A program made the translations under genes and the position numbers. Shown here piece by piece: positions 34,398-43,819 of a stretch of DNA of 64,000 nucleotides. Origin of the DNA: Sulfuriflexus mobilis. Lineage in GTDB: Bacteria > Pseudomonadota > Gammaproteobacteria > AKS1. The DNA lies in the NCBI RefSeq assembly GCF_003967195.1, contig NZ_AP018725.1, positions 2,170,001 to 2,234,000 on the forward strand. The letters run 5' to 3'. The notes below the pieces were generated by a model, which worked only from the letters and a program-made list of their open reading frames with translations, did not search any database and had not been told where the DNA came from. Each line of letters starts with the position of its first letter. Position 1 is the stretch's first letter.

Positions 34398-35006
34398 TTA
34401 TGCTGATGTAATACCTGCGCGCACAACGTCAGAGATAGTGCTCGCATGCAACTTATTCATAATCTTTGCACGGTGCAGCTCCACTGTGCGAGGACTAATA
34501 TCCAGTTCCCTGGCAATTTCCTTGTTCTGACAGCCGTTCACCAACAAGTCCATCACTTGACGCTCACGTGTCGTTAGTGATTGTATTCTTTTTTGTGATT
34601 TTTCTCTGTACAAGGCTTTTTCTCTGTAATCCTCACATTGCAGCAAACAACCCCTGACGATCTTGATGAGTTTGTCATTATCAAAGGGCTTTTCGATAAA
34701 ATCAAGCACACCCTCTTTCATAGCCTTCACCGCTATACTAATATCTCCGCACCCTGACATCATCACCACAGGCATATAAATAGATTCGCATTCCATTTTT
34801 TCAATCAGCTCAAGCCCTGTCATTCCAGGCATCTTTACGTCGGCCAGCACACAGCCCTGCGCATCTCTGTTTACCTTCACGAGAAAATCCTCTGCTGATG
34901 CAAAAATACTGCTGACGATGCCCTCCGATTCCATAAGCCCCGATATAGCAAGCCTGACACTTTCATCATCATCAATAATATGTACAGCATTACCTGTTTC
35001 AGACAT
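34398..35006 (-). CDS. FixJ/NarL-type response regulator
   Basis: A 202-residue protein; ATG at 35006 has AAAGGA six bases upstream. The receiver domain (about 1-120) has DDDESVR, the phosphorylated Asp in GCVLADVKMPGMTG, the switch Ser in VVMMSGCGD and Lys in FIEKPFDN. The C-terminal LuxR-type helix-turn-helix is SLTTRERQVMDLLVNGCQNK ... LDISPRTVELHRAKIMNKL. The FixJ-like receiver plus the FixL-like kinase upstream point to a redox- or oxygen-linked system in the family, although the signal here is unknown. The kinase stop overlaps the region of the first possible ATG (35012). Confidence 0.92.
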   Translation of the reverse strand: MSETGNAVHIIDDDESVRLAISGLMESEGIVSSIFASAEDFLVKVNRDAQGCVLADVKMPGMTGLELIEKMECESIYMPVVMMSGCGDISIAVKAMKEGVLDFIEKPFDNDKLIKIVRGCLLQCEDYREKALYREKSQKRIQSLTTRERQVMDLLVNGCQNKEIARELDISPRTVELHRAKIMNKLHASTISDVVRAGITSA

Positions 35007-35008
35007 GA

Positions 35009-35887
35009 TCATTCCTTTGTAATATCAAGCATAAAATAAAACTTACTACCACAGCCCTTGGCGCTATTCAGGCATAGGCAACTATTATGTGCATTTATAA
35101 TTGAATGACTAATTGCCAGACCCAGCCCCATGCCATTTGGTTTTGAGGTATAAAAAGGCTGAAAAACCTTTTCCGCCTCAAGCAAAGTCATACCAGAACC
35201 GTTGTCTTTAATAATTACTGCCACGTTATCATCGATGCGTATGACGCTCAATTCAATTTTCTTTGGTTTATTCACATTTCCTTTTACGGCATCTATCGAG
35301 TTTCTTATTAAATTCACTATCACCTGGCCAATCAATAACCTATCGACATTGACTGTCACATCCTGTTCGCTCATATTAATGACAAACATTATGTCATTCA
35401 GTCGCACCTCTATTTCAACAAGCTCGACTACCTCGCTGATAATGTCATTCATAGACATCATCGTTCTTTCAAGATCCTTTTCGACAGTCAAGCGTTTTAA
35501 GCCCTTAATGACTTCGCCTGCTCGCTTTGCCTGTATGCCTATGGTTTTGAGAGAAGTGAGTATTGCATCTTGTCCATGGCTTTCCCTAGCCATGATCTTT
35601 ATTGCCGTATCGGTCAGTATTGAGATCGCCGTAAGTGGCTGGTTAAGTTCATGCGTTAACTCCGCTATTACGCGGTTAATCGCATTTGTTCTTACTGAAT
35701 CAATAATGAGAAGTGGATTGTTGCCATCATGTCCGACTGCTTCGGGCTGATGACTATTTAAGTGTGATTGTGACTGCTGCTGTTGATTGGGTGCCTCTAT
35801 CTGCGTGTGGAAACTTAACTCTGCAGAAGAGAGCCTAATAAATCGACCGTACCATAGAGGTAATACGGCAGCAGTTGGCTTATCCAT
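35009..35887 (-). CDS. FixL-like sensor histidine kinase without visible sensor domain
   Basis: A 292-residue protein started at 35887 (MDKPTAAVLPLW), which has GAGGA seven bases before it; a longer frame reaches 35941. The N-terminal 75 residues hold a Gln/His/Ser-rich linker (IEAPNQQQQSQSHLNSHQPE) and no PAS, heme pocket or membrane helix. The kinase core is complete: HisKA with phospho-His in ELTHELNQPLTAISILT, N box NLIRNSIDAVKG, G1 IKDNGSGMTLLEAEKVFQPF, and GLGLAISHSII. It is probably cytoplasmic and co-transcribed with the response regulator. Input is likely a partner protein. Confidence 0.9.
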   Translation of the reverse strand: MDKPTAAVLPLWYGRFIRLSSAELSFHTQIEAPNQQQQSQSHLNSHQPEAVGHDGNNPLLIIDSVRTNAINRVIAELTHELNQPLTAISILTDTAIKIMARESHGQDAILTSLKTIGIQAKRAGEVIKGLKRLTVEKDLERTMMSMNDIISEVVELVEIEVRLNDIMFVINMSEQDVTVNVDRLLIGQVIVNLIRNSIDAVKGNVNKPKKIELSVIRIDDNVAVIIKDNGSGMTLLEAEKVFQPFYTSKPNGMGLGLAISHSIINAHNSCLCLNSAKGCGSKFYFMLDITKE

Positions 35888-36362
35888 ACTGGATCCTCTC
35901 ACATAGGTTGCTGTCTTCACACTCGGAGCAACCTTGTTCATTCAACAGTGGATTCTTTGCCCCATCTTGTCAATCTATTACTGACTTGATGGTAACGCTT
36001 TCTAAGTACCCTCTCCCCAGAGTGGGTTGTAGCATGTGAAGTGGCTTTTTTACTTTTTTACAAAATCCAAACCACTCCCAGAGCAAGCATCCTACGCTAT
36101 CCTCTAAGACTATGATAATACGTAATTATACTTAACTATACCACCATATACATGCTTTTATAATGGGTATTATTGAGCGTGGTTGATAACCGAAAGCACG
36201 GCTCTGTAAAAAAAATCGGCCCTTTAAGGGGGGTGGGGGAAAGGGCCGATACAAATGAAAGTGCAAGTGTATAACCTGATTGACTGCAGGAAAGTACAAA
36301 CAATATTATTTATGTTTGTGGTACAAAAATATATACGGCCTAATACTTAAAATCCGTTACAT
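35888..36362. other. Intergenic region between the kinase gene and a small membrane protein gene
   Basis: About 475 bp with no convincing gene. It holds a terminator at 36215-36250 for the gene on its right. On the minus strand a TATAAT at 36125-36130 is a possible -10 for the kinase gene, roughly 240 bases before its start. The region is AT-rich. Confidence 0.4.
36215..36250 (-). terminator. Terminator of the small membrane protein gene
   Basis: ATCGGCCCTTT / AAAGGGCCGAT arms around a 14-base G-rich loop; on the minus strand it runs into TTTTTTTTAC. It lies about 110 bases after the stop of the membrane protein gene. Confidence 0.85.
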
Positions 36363-36692
36363 TTATATTACACAACTATCTGACGGCTTCACCTTCCGCA
36401 TCAGGCCTTTAATAATGGTTACAATACCAATAATAAAGGATATCAATAGCAGTGGCCCAATGACTACTATATCAGCACGGGAGTCAATATTCGTCAATTC
36501 CGGTTTCCACTGCGCCAGAAACACCTCCCAGTATCCGTAAATCAGCCACATGACGGCGCAAAAGATCAAAACTATTTTATAGCGAATAATATAACGCGGG
36601 AAAAAAACCGGGATAACAAATATCAGTGCCACCAGCATTACGGCCAGTGGATGGGCAGACAAAAACGCGAAGAGTGGATACAAGTATTGCAC
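36363..36692 (-). CDS. Small inner-membrane protein of unknown function
   Basis: A 109-residue protein starting with GTG and preceded by GGAGGAAGGAA, an excellent ribosome site. Three hydrophobic helices are clear: LAVMLVALIFVIPVFF, VLIFCAVMWLIYGYWEVFL, and IVVIGPLLLISFIIGIVTII, followed by a basic tail (KGLMRKVKPS). No family was recognised. It stands between two long gene-free stretches and ends with its own terminator. Confidence 0.7.
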   Translation of the reverse strand: MQYLYPLFAFLSAHPLAVMLVALIFVIPVFFPRYIIRYKIVLIFCAVMWLIYGYWEVFLAQWKPELTNIDSRADIVVIGPLLLISFIIGIVTIIKGLMRKVKPSDSCVI

Positions 36693-37234
36693 TTCCTTCC
36701 TCCATCTTTTTTATATTTGGCCTTCTAACCAGCCTATCGTTTTACATGCTCTTTGAACTGCATTTATATGGGGATGGAGGGAATACGCCTTGCCCAGGGA
36801 TATTATCACTGGCACGGCCTACTAACAGGCAAGCTCTTTACTTTCCCGACATCCATACTTATTTTTTTACCGTTTATGCGCCGGCTGGGGCCATAACGGA
36901 AGATATTCGGTGTCAACCACGATGGGCAACTGGCTTTATTATGCGTTTATTTTTCCGTATTGGGAAGGGCCTGCGGCGTGTCGCGGACATTGCCTACGGC
37001 GATATGCCCGTCACTTTATCCAGGCAAAATACTGCGTGATTTTGCCCGCGCAGGCTCGCCCTGACGCTACGCGGCCTGCCCTGGAAGGGTGCTCAGGGTC
37101 GTGACGGCCTCAACAGCCGTAGCGCCCTGCCCCCGAGGCGTCCACAGCATTCTGGCAGGCGCAGAAACAGATGATACATACGCCCGCCAGCGAATTTGAT
37201 ATACTGATCTGCCACGAACAGAAAACACTACAAC
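36693..37234. other. Gene-poor stretch upstream of the SCO1-like gene
   Basis: About 540 bp with no gene I can support on either strand. The only long frame (to 37039 on plus) starts inside the membrane protein gene, has no ribosome site and shows no protein-like character. Base composition shifts from AT-rich at the left to GC-rich near 37020-37140. It may be a decayed gene. Confidence 0.4.
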
Positions 37235-37894
37235 ATGTCGCATTTACCCCGTATTTTCCGCCACAGGACCTCTCTGCTGATCGTTACCATCGCCCTGCTT
37301 GGCGCCATCGCCGGTCAGTGGCTATACCACAGTACCCGCACATCCAGTCCCGACCTGCGTGAACTCAATGCCACCGTCTTTAGCAGCCCGCGGGATGTCC
37401 AGCCCTTTCGTTTACTCGACCATCATGGCAACGTCTTCACCGAGGCAAGCCTGGCCGGGGAATGGTCCTTTGTGTTTTTTGGTTATAGCAACTGCCCGGA
37501 TGTCTGTCCCTCTACCCTGACCATGTTAAACCTCATGCTCAAGGCGCTTTCAAAGCAGTCGGCGGAGATGGCCCTGCCCCGGGTCATGATGGTCTCGATT
37601 GACCCGGAACGCGATACCGTTGATCAACTTGCGCAATATATGCCTTACTTCAACCCGGAATTTGTTGGTCTGACGGCCGGCTCACCGGCAGAGATTGATA
37701 TCCTTACCCGACAGTTTGGCATCGCCTACCTGTTAAACAAAAAATCCGCTGATGACAAGGAATATAGTGTCGACCATAGTGGTGCTGTGTTGCTCATCAA
37801 CCCACAAGGCAGGCTACACGCCCTGTTCTCTGCCCCGCATGACCCCATCACTATGGCCAGTGAGTTTGCCCTCATTCGAGGCGCACATGAATAG
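37235..37894 (+). CDS. SCO1/SenC family copper-binding protein
   Basis: A 219-residue protein with one N-terminal membrane anchor (residues about 12-32, LLIVTIALLGAIAGQWL) and a thioredoxin-fold domain. The copper ligands are the Cys pair in NCPDVCPSTL and the His in SVDHSGAVLLI, in the family positions. SCO proteins deliver copper to the CuA site of cytochrome c oxidase or act as thiol reductases. The next gene, a PCuAC chaperone, overlaps its stop by eight bases, so the two work together. No oxidase gene is in the window. Confidence 0.9.
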   Translation: MSHLPRIFRHRTSLLIVTIALLGAIAGQWLYHSTRTSSPDLRELNATVFSSPRDVQPFRLLDHHGNVFTEASLAGEWSFVFFGYSNCPDVCPSTLTMLNLMLKALSKQSAEMALPRVMMVSIDPERDTVDQLAQYMPYFNPEFVGLTAGSPAEIDILTRQFGIAYLLNKKSADDKEYSVDHSGAVLLINPQGRLHALFSAPHDPITMASEFALIRGAHE

Positions 37895-38348
37895 GCCGTT
37901 TATCTTTCTGGCCCTGCTTGCCAACCTGCTTTTCAGCCCGTTGAGCAGGGCAAGTGAACTGTCTATTGAAGATGCCTGGATTCGCGAGGCGCCCCCGGTC
38001 AGTAAGGTACAGGCGGCCTATATGCTTATCCACAACCGCAGCAGCGATGACATTGCCATCACCTCGGCCAGCAGTCCATTGTTTACCCGTATCGAGTTTC
38101 ATCGCACGGAAATGACTAATGGCCTTATGCGCATGCTGCAGGAAGACACGCTGACCATTCCGGCGAAGGGCGAGAAACACCTGCAGCCCGATGGCACGCA
38201 CATGATGCTGTTTAATCCTCAACGACCATTAAAGGCCGGAGACAAGGTGCCCGTCACATTAAGACTCGGCGAGCATGGTAACTTTGCGTTCGAGGTCACG
38301 GTAAAGAAGGCCGGTGATGAGGCTCACCACCCTCATCAACACCACTAA
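37887..38348 (+). CDS. Periplasmic copper chaperone PCu(A)C
   Basis: A 153-residue exported protein starting at 37887 inside the end of the SCO1 gene. A signal peptide (MNRPFIFLALLANLLFSPLS) precedes the cupredoxin-like PCuAC domain, beginning ELSIEDAWIREAPPVSKVQA. The copper ligands fit the H-M-...-H-M pattern: EFHRTEM, MRML and THMMLF. The C-terminus is His-rich (EAHHPHQHH), which may bind extra metal. It passes copper to SCO or to oxidase CuA. Confidence 0.9.
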   Translation: MNRPFIFLALLANLLFSPLSRASELSIEDAWIREAPPVSKVQAAYMLIHNRSSDDIAITSASSPLFTRIEFHRTEMTNGLMRMLQEDTLTIPAKGEKHLQPDGTHMMLFNPQRPLKAGDKVPVTLRLGEHGNFAFEVTVKKAGDEAHHPHQHH

Positions 38349-38363
38349 CCATCGCCTGGAATC

Positions 38364-39215
38364 ATGAATACTCTTTTTTCCCGACTCGTTAGCCTGCTCC
38401 CCGCACATGCGATTTCCGGGCTTGTTTACAAACTCACCCGGGTCCGTCTGGTGTGGCTTAAAAACGCGCTCATCCGTTTGTTCATCAAAGTATTCCACGT
38501 CGACATGCGCCAGGCCGCTGAACCGGATGCCTGCGCCTATAAGGACTTTAACAGTTTCTTCACCCGTGCCCTGCGCCAGGATGCCCGCCCCCTGGCCACG
38601 GAGGCCGCCGCCATCCTTTGTCCTGTCGATGGCCAGGTCAGCCAACTCGGCGAGATTGAAGATAAACAAATCTTTCAGGCCAAACATCACCATTACTCAC
38701 TCACGGCCCTGCTCGGCGGTTCCGAGGCGCTGGCCAATCATTTTATCAATGGCCGGTTCTGCACCATTTATCTCTCACCGCGCGACTATCACCGCATTCA
38801 CATGCCTCTGTCAGGCCAGTTACGTGAAATGACCTATGTGCCGGGGAAACTCTTTAGTGTTAATCAGACCACTGTCCGCATGATCCCTGGCCTGTTTGCC
38901 CGCAATGAGCGTGTGATCAATATCTTTGATACCGAACAGGGTCCCATGGCCATGATCATGGTCGGGGCAATCAATGTCGGCAGTATGGAAACCGTCTGGC
39001 ATGGCTGTATCACCCCACCTTACCGTAACGAGGTGATAACCTGGCGCTATGACCCGCAGACCGTTTCTCTCGATGCCGGTGATGAAATGGGCCGCTTTAA
39101 TATGGGCTCTACCGTTATCCTGTTATTCGGCAAGGAAACGATGGACTGGAATGAAGCCTTGCAGGATGCATCGAGGGTGCAAATGGGACAACTCCTCGGT
39201 CGCCTGAATAACTAG
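38364..39215 (+). CDS. psd: Phosphatidylserine decarboxylase proenzyme
   Basis: A 283-residue class I PSD of normal length. It makes phosphatidylethanolamine at the inner membrane. The self-cleavage site that creates the pyruvoyl group is in FNMGSTVILLF (Gly-Ser-Thr); the catalytic Asp-His elements are in CPVDGQVSQLG and SPRDYHRIHMP. It lies 15 bases after the PCuAC gene. Its last four bases overlap the end of the convergent epmA. Confidence 0.95.
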   Translation: MNTLFSRLVSLLPAHAISGLVYKLTRVRLVWLKNALIRLFIKVFHVDMRQAAEPDACAYKDFNSFFTRALRQDARPLATEAAAILCPVDGQVSQLGEIEDKQIFQAKHHHYSLTALLGGSEALANHFINGRFCTIYLSPRDYHRIHMPLSGQLREMTYVPGKLFSVNQTTVRMIPGLFARNERVINIFDTEQGPMAMIMVGAINVGSMETVWHGCITPPYRNEVITWRYDPQTVSLDAGDEMGRFNMGSTVILLFGKETMDWNEALQDASRVQMGQLLGRLNN

Positions 39216-40219
39216 GCCCTGTCGACAGCAAAGGCCAGCACCTCATCGATCGCCGTGGCACCACTCATCAGCATGAGCAGGCGATCAAGTCCCACTGCCA
39301 CCCCGGCGCAATCCGGCAGGCCGCTTTGCAATGCCGAAAGAAAGTGTTCATCGACCGGTAGCTCTGCCCGCCCTGTCAGACGACGATGTGCGTTGTCAGC
39401 AAGCAGGCGTTGCCGTTGTTCACGGGCATCCGTCAGTTCATGGAAACCATTTGCTAATTCAACACCATTAATAAAACATTCAAAACGTTCGGCGACACGC
39501 GCATCCTCTTCACTGAGACGTGCCAGCGCAGCCTGTGAGGCCGGGTAGTCATAGATAAAGACCAGCCCCTCACCGAGGGCGGGCACGACCACCTGGTCCA
39601 TGCATAAGTCCAGCCAGGCATCGTGATCGTCTTTATCCAGTCCAACAATATCGCCCAGGCCATGTCGTTCGGCGCAGGCCTGCAGGGCTTGTTGCTCCAC
39701 CTCCAGTGGGTCGATGCCGGCGTGTTCGATAAAGGCCTGTCGATAGCTTAGGCGGTTTGTCTTGCCCAGCCCCGGCATCAGGACCCGCAGCAGCGCTTCG
39801 ACCTCGGCCATCAAGGCATGCTGGTCCATACCGAGTCGATACCATTCGAGCAGGGTAAACTCGGGGTTATGCCGGCGACCGGCCTCGCCGTTACGAAAGA
39901 CCCTGGCAATCTGAAAGATGTCACCACTGCCCGCGGCAAGTAATCGCTTCATGGCATATTCCGGTGAGGTATGCAGATACATCTGACCATCAGGCGGGGC
40001 ATGAGGGCCGTCATAGTGCACGGTAAAGCTATTAATATTGATATCGGTATTACCGGCGGCGGATAACACCGGGGTTTCGACTTCCATCACCCGATGGGCA
40101 TGAAAAAACGCGCGGACCTGCTGTAACAGTGCCGCGCGTTTGCTGATGCTCTCCAGCGACGCAGAGGGTCGCCAGTCATGTGACAAGGTATCAGCCCTCT
40201 TCCTTGGCACGTGAGACAT
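39212..40219 (-). CDS. epmA: EF-P--(R)-beta-lysine ligase EpmA (GenX/PoxA)
   Basis: A truncated lysyl-tRNA-synthetase-like enzyme of about 335 residues that attaches beta-lysine to EF-P. Class II motifs are present: [19 protein letters not shown] (motif 1), [20 protein letters not shown] and [20 protein letters not shown] (motif 2), and the C-terminal [13 protein letters not shown] (motif 3). There is no anticodon-binding domain, as expected. The start is uncertain: ATG at 40219 would overlap efp by 29 bases, while TTG at 40186, preceded by AGGAAGAGGG, would give the E. coli-like N-terminus. It is directly downstream of its substrate gene. Confidence 0.94.
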   Translation of the reverse strand: MSHVPRKRADTLSHDWRPSASLESISKRAALLQQVRAFFHAHRVMEVETPVLSAAGNTDININSFTVHYDGPHAPPDGQMYLHTSPEYAMKRLLAAGSGDIFQIARVFRNGEAGRRHNPEFTLLEWYRLGMDQHALMAEVEALLRVLMPGLGKTNRLSYRQAFIEHAGIDPLEVEQQALQACAERHGLGDIVGLDKDDHDAWLDLCMDQVVVPALGEGLVFIYDYPASQAALARLSEEDARVAERFECFINGVELANGFHELTDAREQRQRLLADNAHRRLTGRAELPVDEHFLSALQSGLPDCAGVAVGLDRLLMLMSGATAIDEVLAFAVDRA

Positions 40220-40766
40220 ATTCACCGGTTCGGGTATCGACCTTGAGTAACTCACCTTCGTCGATAAACAGTGGCACACGCACCACCGCACCGGTTTCCA
40301 GTGTGGCCGGCTTGCCCCCCCCCCCTGAGGTATCACCGCGTACACCCGGATCGGTCTCCACCACTTTAAGTACGGTGAAGTTTGGTGGTGTCACCGTCAA
40401 CGGCGTGCCGTTCCATAGGGTCACGGTATACATATCCTGTTCCTTGAGCCACTTCAGGGCATCACTGACGGCATTTGCATCGGCACCGATCTGTTCATAA
40501 CTCGCCGGGTCCATGAAGTACCAGAACTCACCATCATTGTAGAGATACTGCATATCGGTATCGATGACATCTGCAGCCTCAACACTTTCACCCGACTTGT
40601 AGGTACGATCGATGACACGACCGGTCTTCAGGTTACGGATTTTGACGCGGTTAAAGGCCTGACCCTTACCCGGTTTCACAAATTCGTTTTCGACGATGGC
40701 ACAGGGATCACCATCGATCATGAGTTTAAGGCCACTGCGAAATTCACTAGTACTGTAGCTTGCCAT
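40191..40766 (-). CDS. efp: Elongation factor P
   Basis: A 191-residue EF-P. It rescues ribosomes stalled at polyproline. The modification site is Lys34 in [10 protein letters not shown], which EpmA and EpmB beta-lysylate in this organism type; both genes are present nearby. Domains: KOW-like N-terminal (1-65), then two OB domains ([15 protein letters not shown] and the C-terminal [16 protein letters not shown]). An uninterrupted run of 11 C (plus strand 40315-40325) encodes SGGGG in the third domain, a slippery spot for replication or sequencing. Confidence 0.96.
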   Translation of the reverse strand: MASYSTSEFRSGLKLMIDGDPCAIVENEFVKPGKGQAFNRVKIRNLKTGRVIDRTYKSGESVEAADVIDTDMQYLYNDGEFWYFMDPASYEQIGADANAVSDALKWLKEQDMYTVTLWNGTPLTVTPPNFTVLKVVETDPGVRGDTSGGGGKPATLETGAVVRVPLFIDEGELLKVDTRTGEYVSRAKEEG

Positions 40767-40853
40767 GCTTTCCTCTCAATATTCACTCCAGCCGCGAGCC
40801 TGACCCCGGCAGATACGGTATGATGCCGCCTGGGCGACACTCACAAAGCGCAT

Positions 40854-41861
40854 ATGATACAGGGTTCCAGCACTTCTTTGCAGACAAGCTGCCACTGGCG
40901 ACAGGTGCTGGCCACGGCGATCACCGACCCGACCGAGCTGTGGCAACGGCTCGGCCTGCCCGCCGAACTCCTGCCCGCGGCCCGACAAGCGGCAGAGTTA
41001 TTTAGCCTCAGGGTCACCGAGCCCTACCTGGCGCGCATCCGGCATGGCGACCCCACCGACCCGCTGCTGCGCCAGGTATTGCCGGTTTCATCAGAACTTA
41101 TTGATAAAGAAGGGTTTACAGCCAACCCTGTGGGTGACCTCGAGGCCATGTCGATACCCGGGCTGTTGCATAAATATGCGGGGCGCGCCCTGCTGCTGGC
41201 CACTGCCGCCTGCGGTATCCACTGCCGTTATTGTTTCCGTCGTACCTTTCCCTATACCGAGGCGAACCCGAGCCGCAATGACTGGGCGGAGGCCCTTGCC
41301 CATATCCAGGCCGATACATCGATATCGGAGGTCATCCTCAGCGGTGGCGACCCACTCAGCCTCAGCGACCAGCGCCTGGCCCAGTTGGCGAAAAAACTGG
41401 CCCGAATCCCACAACTTCGACGCCTGCGACTCCACACGCGGCTACCCGTGGTCGTTCCCAGCCGAGTCGACGATGCCCTCTGTGAGTGGTTGGCCGCAAG
41501 CCCCCTGCAGACCGTGATGGTCCTGCATATCAACCACCCGAACGAGATAGATGCGGCGGTAGAACAGGCCTGTAGTCGCCTGCGTGGCACCGGCACGACC
41601 CTGCTGAATCAGGCCGTGCTGCTGGCCGGGGTCAATGACGACATCGATACACAAACACGGCTCAGTGAGCGCTTATTTGAGGCCGGTGTCCTGCCCTATT
41701 ACCTCCACCAGCTGGACCGAGTCCAGGGGGCCGCGCATTTTGAAGTTGCCGATGAGACTGCCCGCCGCCTGCAGCAGCAACTCCGCCAGCGTCTGCCCGG
41801 TTACCTGGTGCCAAAACTGGTCAGGGAGCAGGCCGGCGCCGACAGTAAACAGCCCCTCTAG
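40854..41861 (+). CDS. epmB: EF-P beta-lysylation radical SAM enzyme EpmB
   Basis: A 335-residue lysine 2,3-aminomutase-like enzyme that makes (R)-beta-lysine for EF-P. The radical SAM cluster motif is CGIHCRYCFRRTFPY; others are ILSGGDPLSLSD, RLHTRLPVVVP and the C-terminal GVLPYYLHQLDRVQGAAHFE (PLP Lys region). It lacks the long C-terminal extension of clostridial aminomutase, as is normal for EpmB. It is divergent from efp, with 87 bases between. Confidence 0.94.
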   Translation: MIQGSSTSLQTSCHWRQVLATAITDPTELWQRLGLPAELLPAARQAAELFSLRVTEPYLARIRHGDPTDPLLRQVLPVSSELIDKEGFTANPVGDLEAMSIPGLLHKYAGRALLLATAACGIHCRYCFRRTFPYTEANPSRNDWAEALAHIQADTSISEVILSGGDPLSLSDQRLAQLAKKLARIPQLRRLRLHTRLPVVVPSRVDDALCEWLAASPLQTVMVLHINHPNEIDAAVEQACSRLRGTGTTLLNQAVLLAGVNDDIDTQTRLSERLFEAGVLPYYLHQLDRVQGAAHFEVADETARRLQQQLRQRLPGYLVPKLVREQAGADSKQPL

Positions 41862-41988
41862 GGCCTCCTTTTATATACATCGTAGTAATACGTGATCAAA
41901 CCTAGAAGAAATCTTGCTATACTTTATATAGTTGCTGCGGTGGGGGCCGTACAACTATTGATCATAGACCTTAAGGAAGGGGTGTCCT

Positions 41989-43809
41989 ATGTCTAGCGGT
42001 ATCGATCTCAAGGGTCTGGCTATCCCTGCGCAAAAACGGCCGAACAAGGCATCCTTTGATGCTCGTCCCAGATTCATTGAGGCCTGGACCGCCAATCTGC
42101 CCATGGCCAACCTTGGCGAAACCTCACGCCGGGTCTTCAAGGCCATGATTGAAATTAACCGTTTGCAACTGCCGATAGAGGACCGTTACCGATCGCTCGA
42201 GGCCCTGTGTGAACCCTGCCAGCATGTGACCGCGTCCCTGGAAAAACACTTTATCGGCCGTCCGCTGCCCCTGAATAAAAAAAACCGCAAGATATCCGAG
42301 CTGGACCGGGCGCTGATGTCCGAACTGGCACTCGGTTACAAGATCGTTGCCCGCCAGCTTGTTGAAGAGTCTGCTCGACCGGATCAAAAGCTGCTCCTCA
42401 ACGCCCTGCAGCGCGCGACGTTCTACCTCGGCCTGTTGTTACTTCGCTCCTATCAGGTTTATGCACCCTACCCGCGAAATGTCTGGCGTGAATTGCACAG
42501 CATTTACCGTTATGCCGAACACCACAAGTTGCTGGACAAAATCAGCAAGTCGCCCGTCAGTCCCGAGCTGGGTCATAACAACACCATCAACTTCCTCTAC
42601 AGCAAGGTCCAACTGCTGGCCCTGGCCATGCCCTATCGGCTACATCGTGGTGAAGTGGAAAAGGTTTGTGTTCTGCTCAACCAGCTGGTGCCACTGGTCA
42701 GCCCCCAGACAATCCCGCTACAACAGGACTCACAAGGCCTGTTTATCATTGACCTGAACAGTGACCGGCAAGCCAGCTACCTCGCCCTCTACCCCGGTCA
42801 AAACTATCAGGACTGCCGATTACTCAATACACATGCCCTGGTAATGAACCTGCGACAACGCCTGGCAGACAAGGAACCAGCACTGTTGGACATCCTCTCT
42901 GAAGACTTGATTCAGCGTCTGTTGGCCTCCTGGAGCATCATGTCAACACGCAGCTTTTCACGTATTTCCAAGTGGTCTGAGCAGGTCGAGGTGGCCTTTG
43001 GCCTCAGCGCCGCACACTACTTCGTCAGTGGCGAGAAACCCTTTTCATTTGATGACACAACCAGGGATGAACTGTCCATACATGATGATCACACGTCTTC
43101 ATTCAATACTACAAAGGTGAATGCGATCTCTGATCAATATACCGGCCCGGATGTCTGGACAACGAACTACACCTATTCCGGTAATGACCCACATAATGCC
43201 GTAGCAGATACCTATGCATTGAATAACACTGCCCGACATATCCAGTCCCTTGGTTTTCAAAGCTCACAATTAACCGTAAACAATGCCAGTGCCGGAGGCT
43301 ATTGCCTGCTATCACAGCCCAATGGGAATATCTCGGTACATATTGGCGACCTGCTGACGATACGGGAATCTAATGGTAAAAGTATTGAGCAATGGGCCAT
43401 TGGTGTTGTCCGCCGCATGATAAGCACTCGGCATGGTTGTCTCGAACTCGGGGTGCAAATGCTCACGCCGAATGCCCTTGCCGTGGCAGCCCGAGTCGAA
43501 GCTTATAATGGCAGAGCCTGTAACTCAGAATTCATGCGTTGCCTGATGCTGCCAGAACTGGGGGCGATTGAACAACCGGCTACCCTCATCACTCCGGCAT
43601 TACCCTTCAAGAAAGGCAGCCAAATTCGTATAAGTCTGGATGACAAACAGGTCATTGCAACCCTGACCCGGCAAATGGAAACAACGCGTAGCTTCTCTCA
43701 GTTCGAGTTCAGCGTACGGGAGGCAGAACAAGCCATCGCCCCTGTCAGGGTCACGAAAGGTGAAATCCACTCGCGGGCAAACTTTGATTCCCTCTGGTCT
43801 ACGCTGTAG
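41989..43809 (+). CDS. Large cytoplasmic protein with possible PilZ-like C-terminal region
   Basis: A 606-residue protein without signal peptide or membrane helix. Residues 1-370 are helical (RPRFIEAWTANLPMANLGET, LLNALQRATFYLGLLLLRSY and so on) and not recognised. Residues about 425-510 carry a D/NxSxxG element (NNASAGGYCLL) and the pattern IGDLLTIRE ... WAIGVVRRM ... LELGVQMLTPNALAVAAR, typical of a small beta-barrel related to PilZ domains. The RxxxR c-di-GMP motif in front is not clear, so ligand binding is doubtful. A FimX-type c-di-GMP receptor lies 0.8 kb downstream. Not a named family that I can confirm. Confidence 0.6.
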   Translation: MSSGIDLKGLAIPAQKRPNKASFDARPRFIEAWTANLPMANLGETSRRVFKAMIEINRLQLPIEDRYRSLEALCEPCQHVTASLEKHFIGRPLPLNKKNRKISELDRALMSELALGYKIVARQLVEESARPDQKLLLNALQRATFYLGLLLLRSYQVYAPYPRNVWRELHSIYRYAEHHKLLDKISKSPVSPELGHNNTINFLYSKVQLLALAMPYRLHRGEVEKVCVLLNQLVPLVSPQTIPLQQDSQGLFIIDLNSDRQASYLALYPGQNYQDCRLLNTHALVMNLRQRLADKEPALLDILSEDLIQRLLASWSIMSTRSFSRISKWSEQVEVAFGLSAAHYFVSGEKPFSFDDTTRDELSIHDDHTSSFNTTKVNAISDQYTGPDVWTTNYTYSGNDPHNAVADTYALNNTARHIQSLGFQSSQLTVNNASAGGYCLLSQPNGNISVHIGDLLTIRESNGKSIEQWAIGVVRRMISTRHGCLELGVQMLTPNALAVAARVEAYNGRACNSEFMRCLMLPELGAIEQPATLITPALPFKKGSQIRISLDDKQVIATLTRQMETTRSFSQFEFSVREAEQAIAPVRVTKGEIHSRANFDSLWSTL

Positions 43810-43819
43810 AAAAGACGGT

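Noticed and set aside
36810-36826. TGGCAC as a sigma-54 -24 element on the plus strand
   Set aside because: The matching -12 position reads ACTAA instead of TTGCA, and no gene follows.
36626-37039. 137-residue frame on the plus strand
   Set aside because: It begins inside the membrane protein gene on the other strand, has no ribosome site and looks like no protein family.
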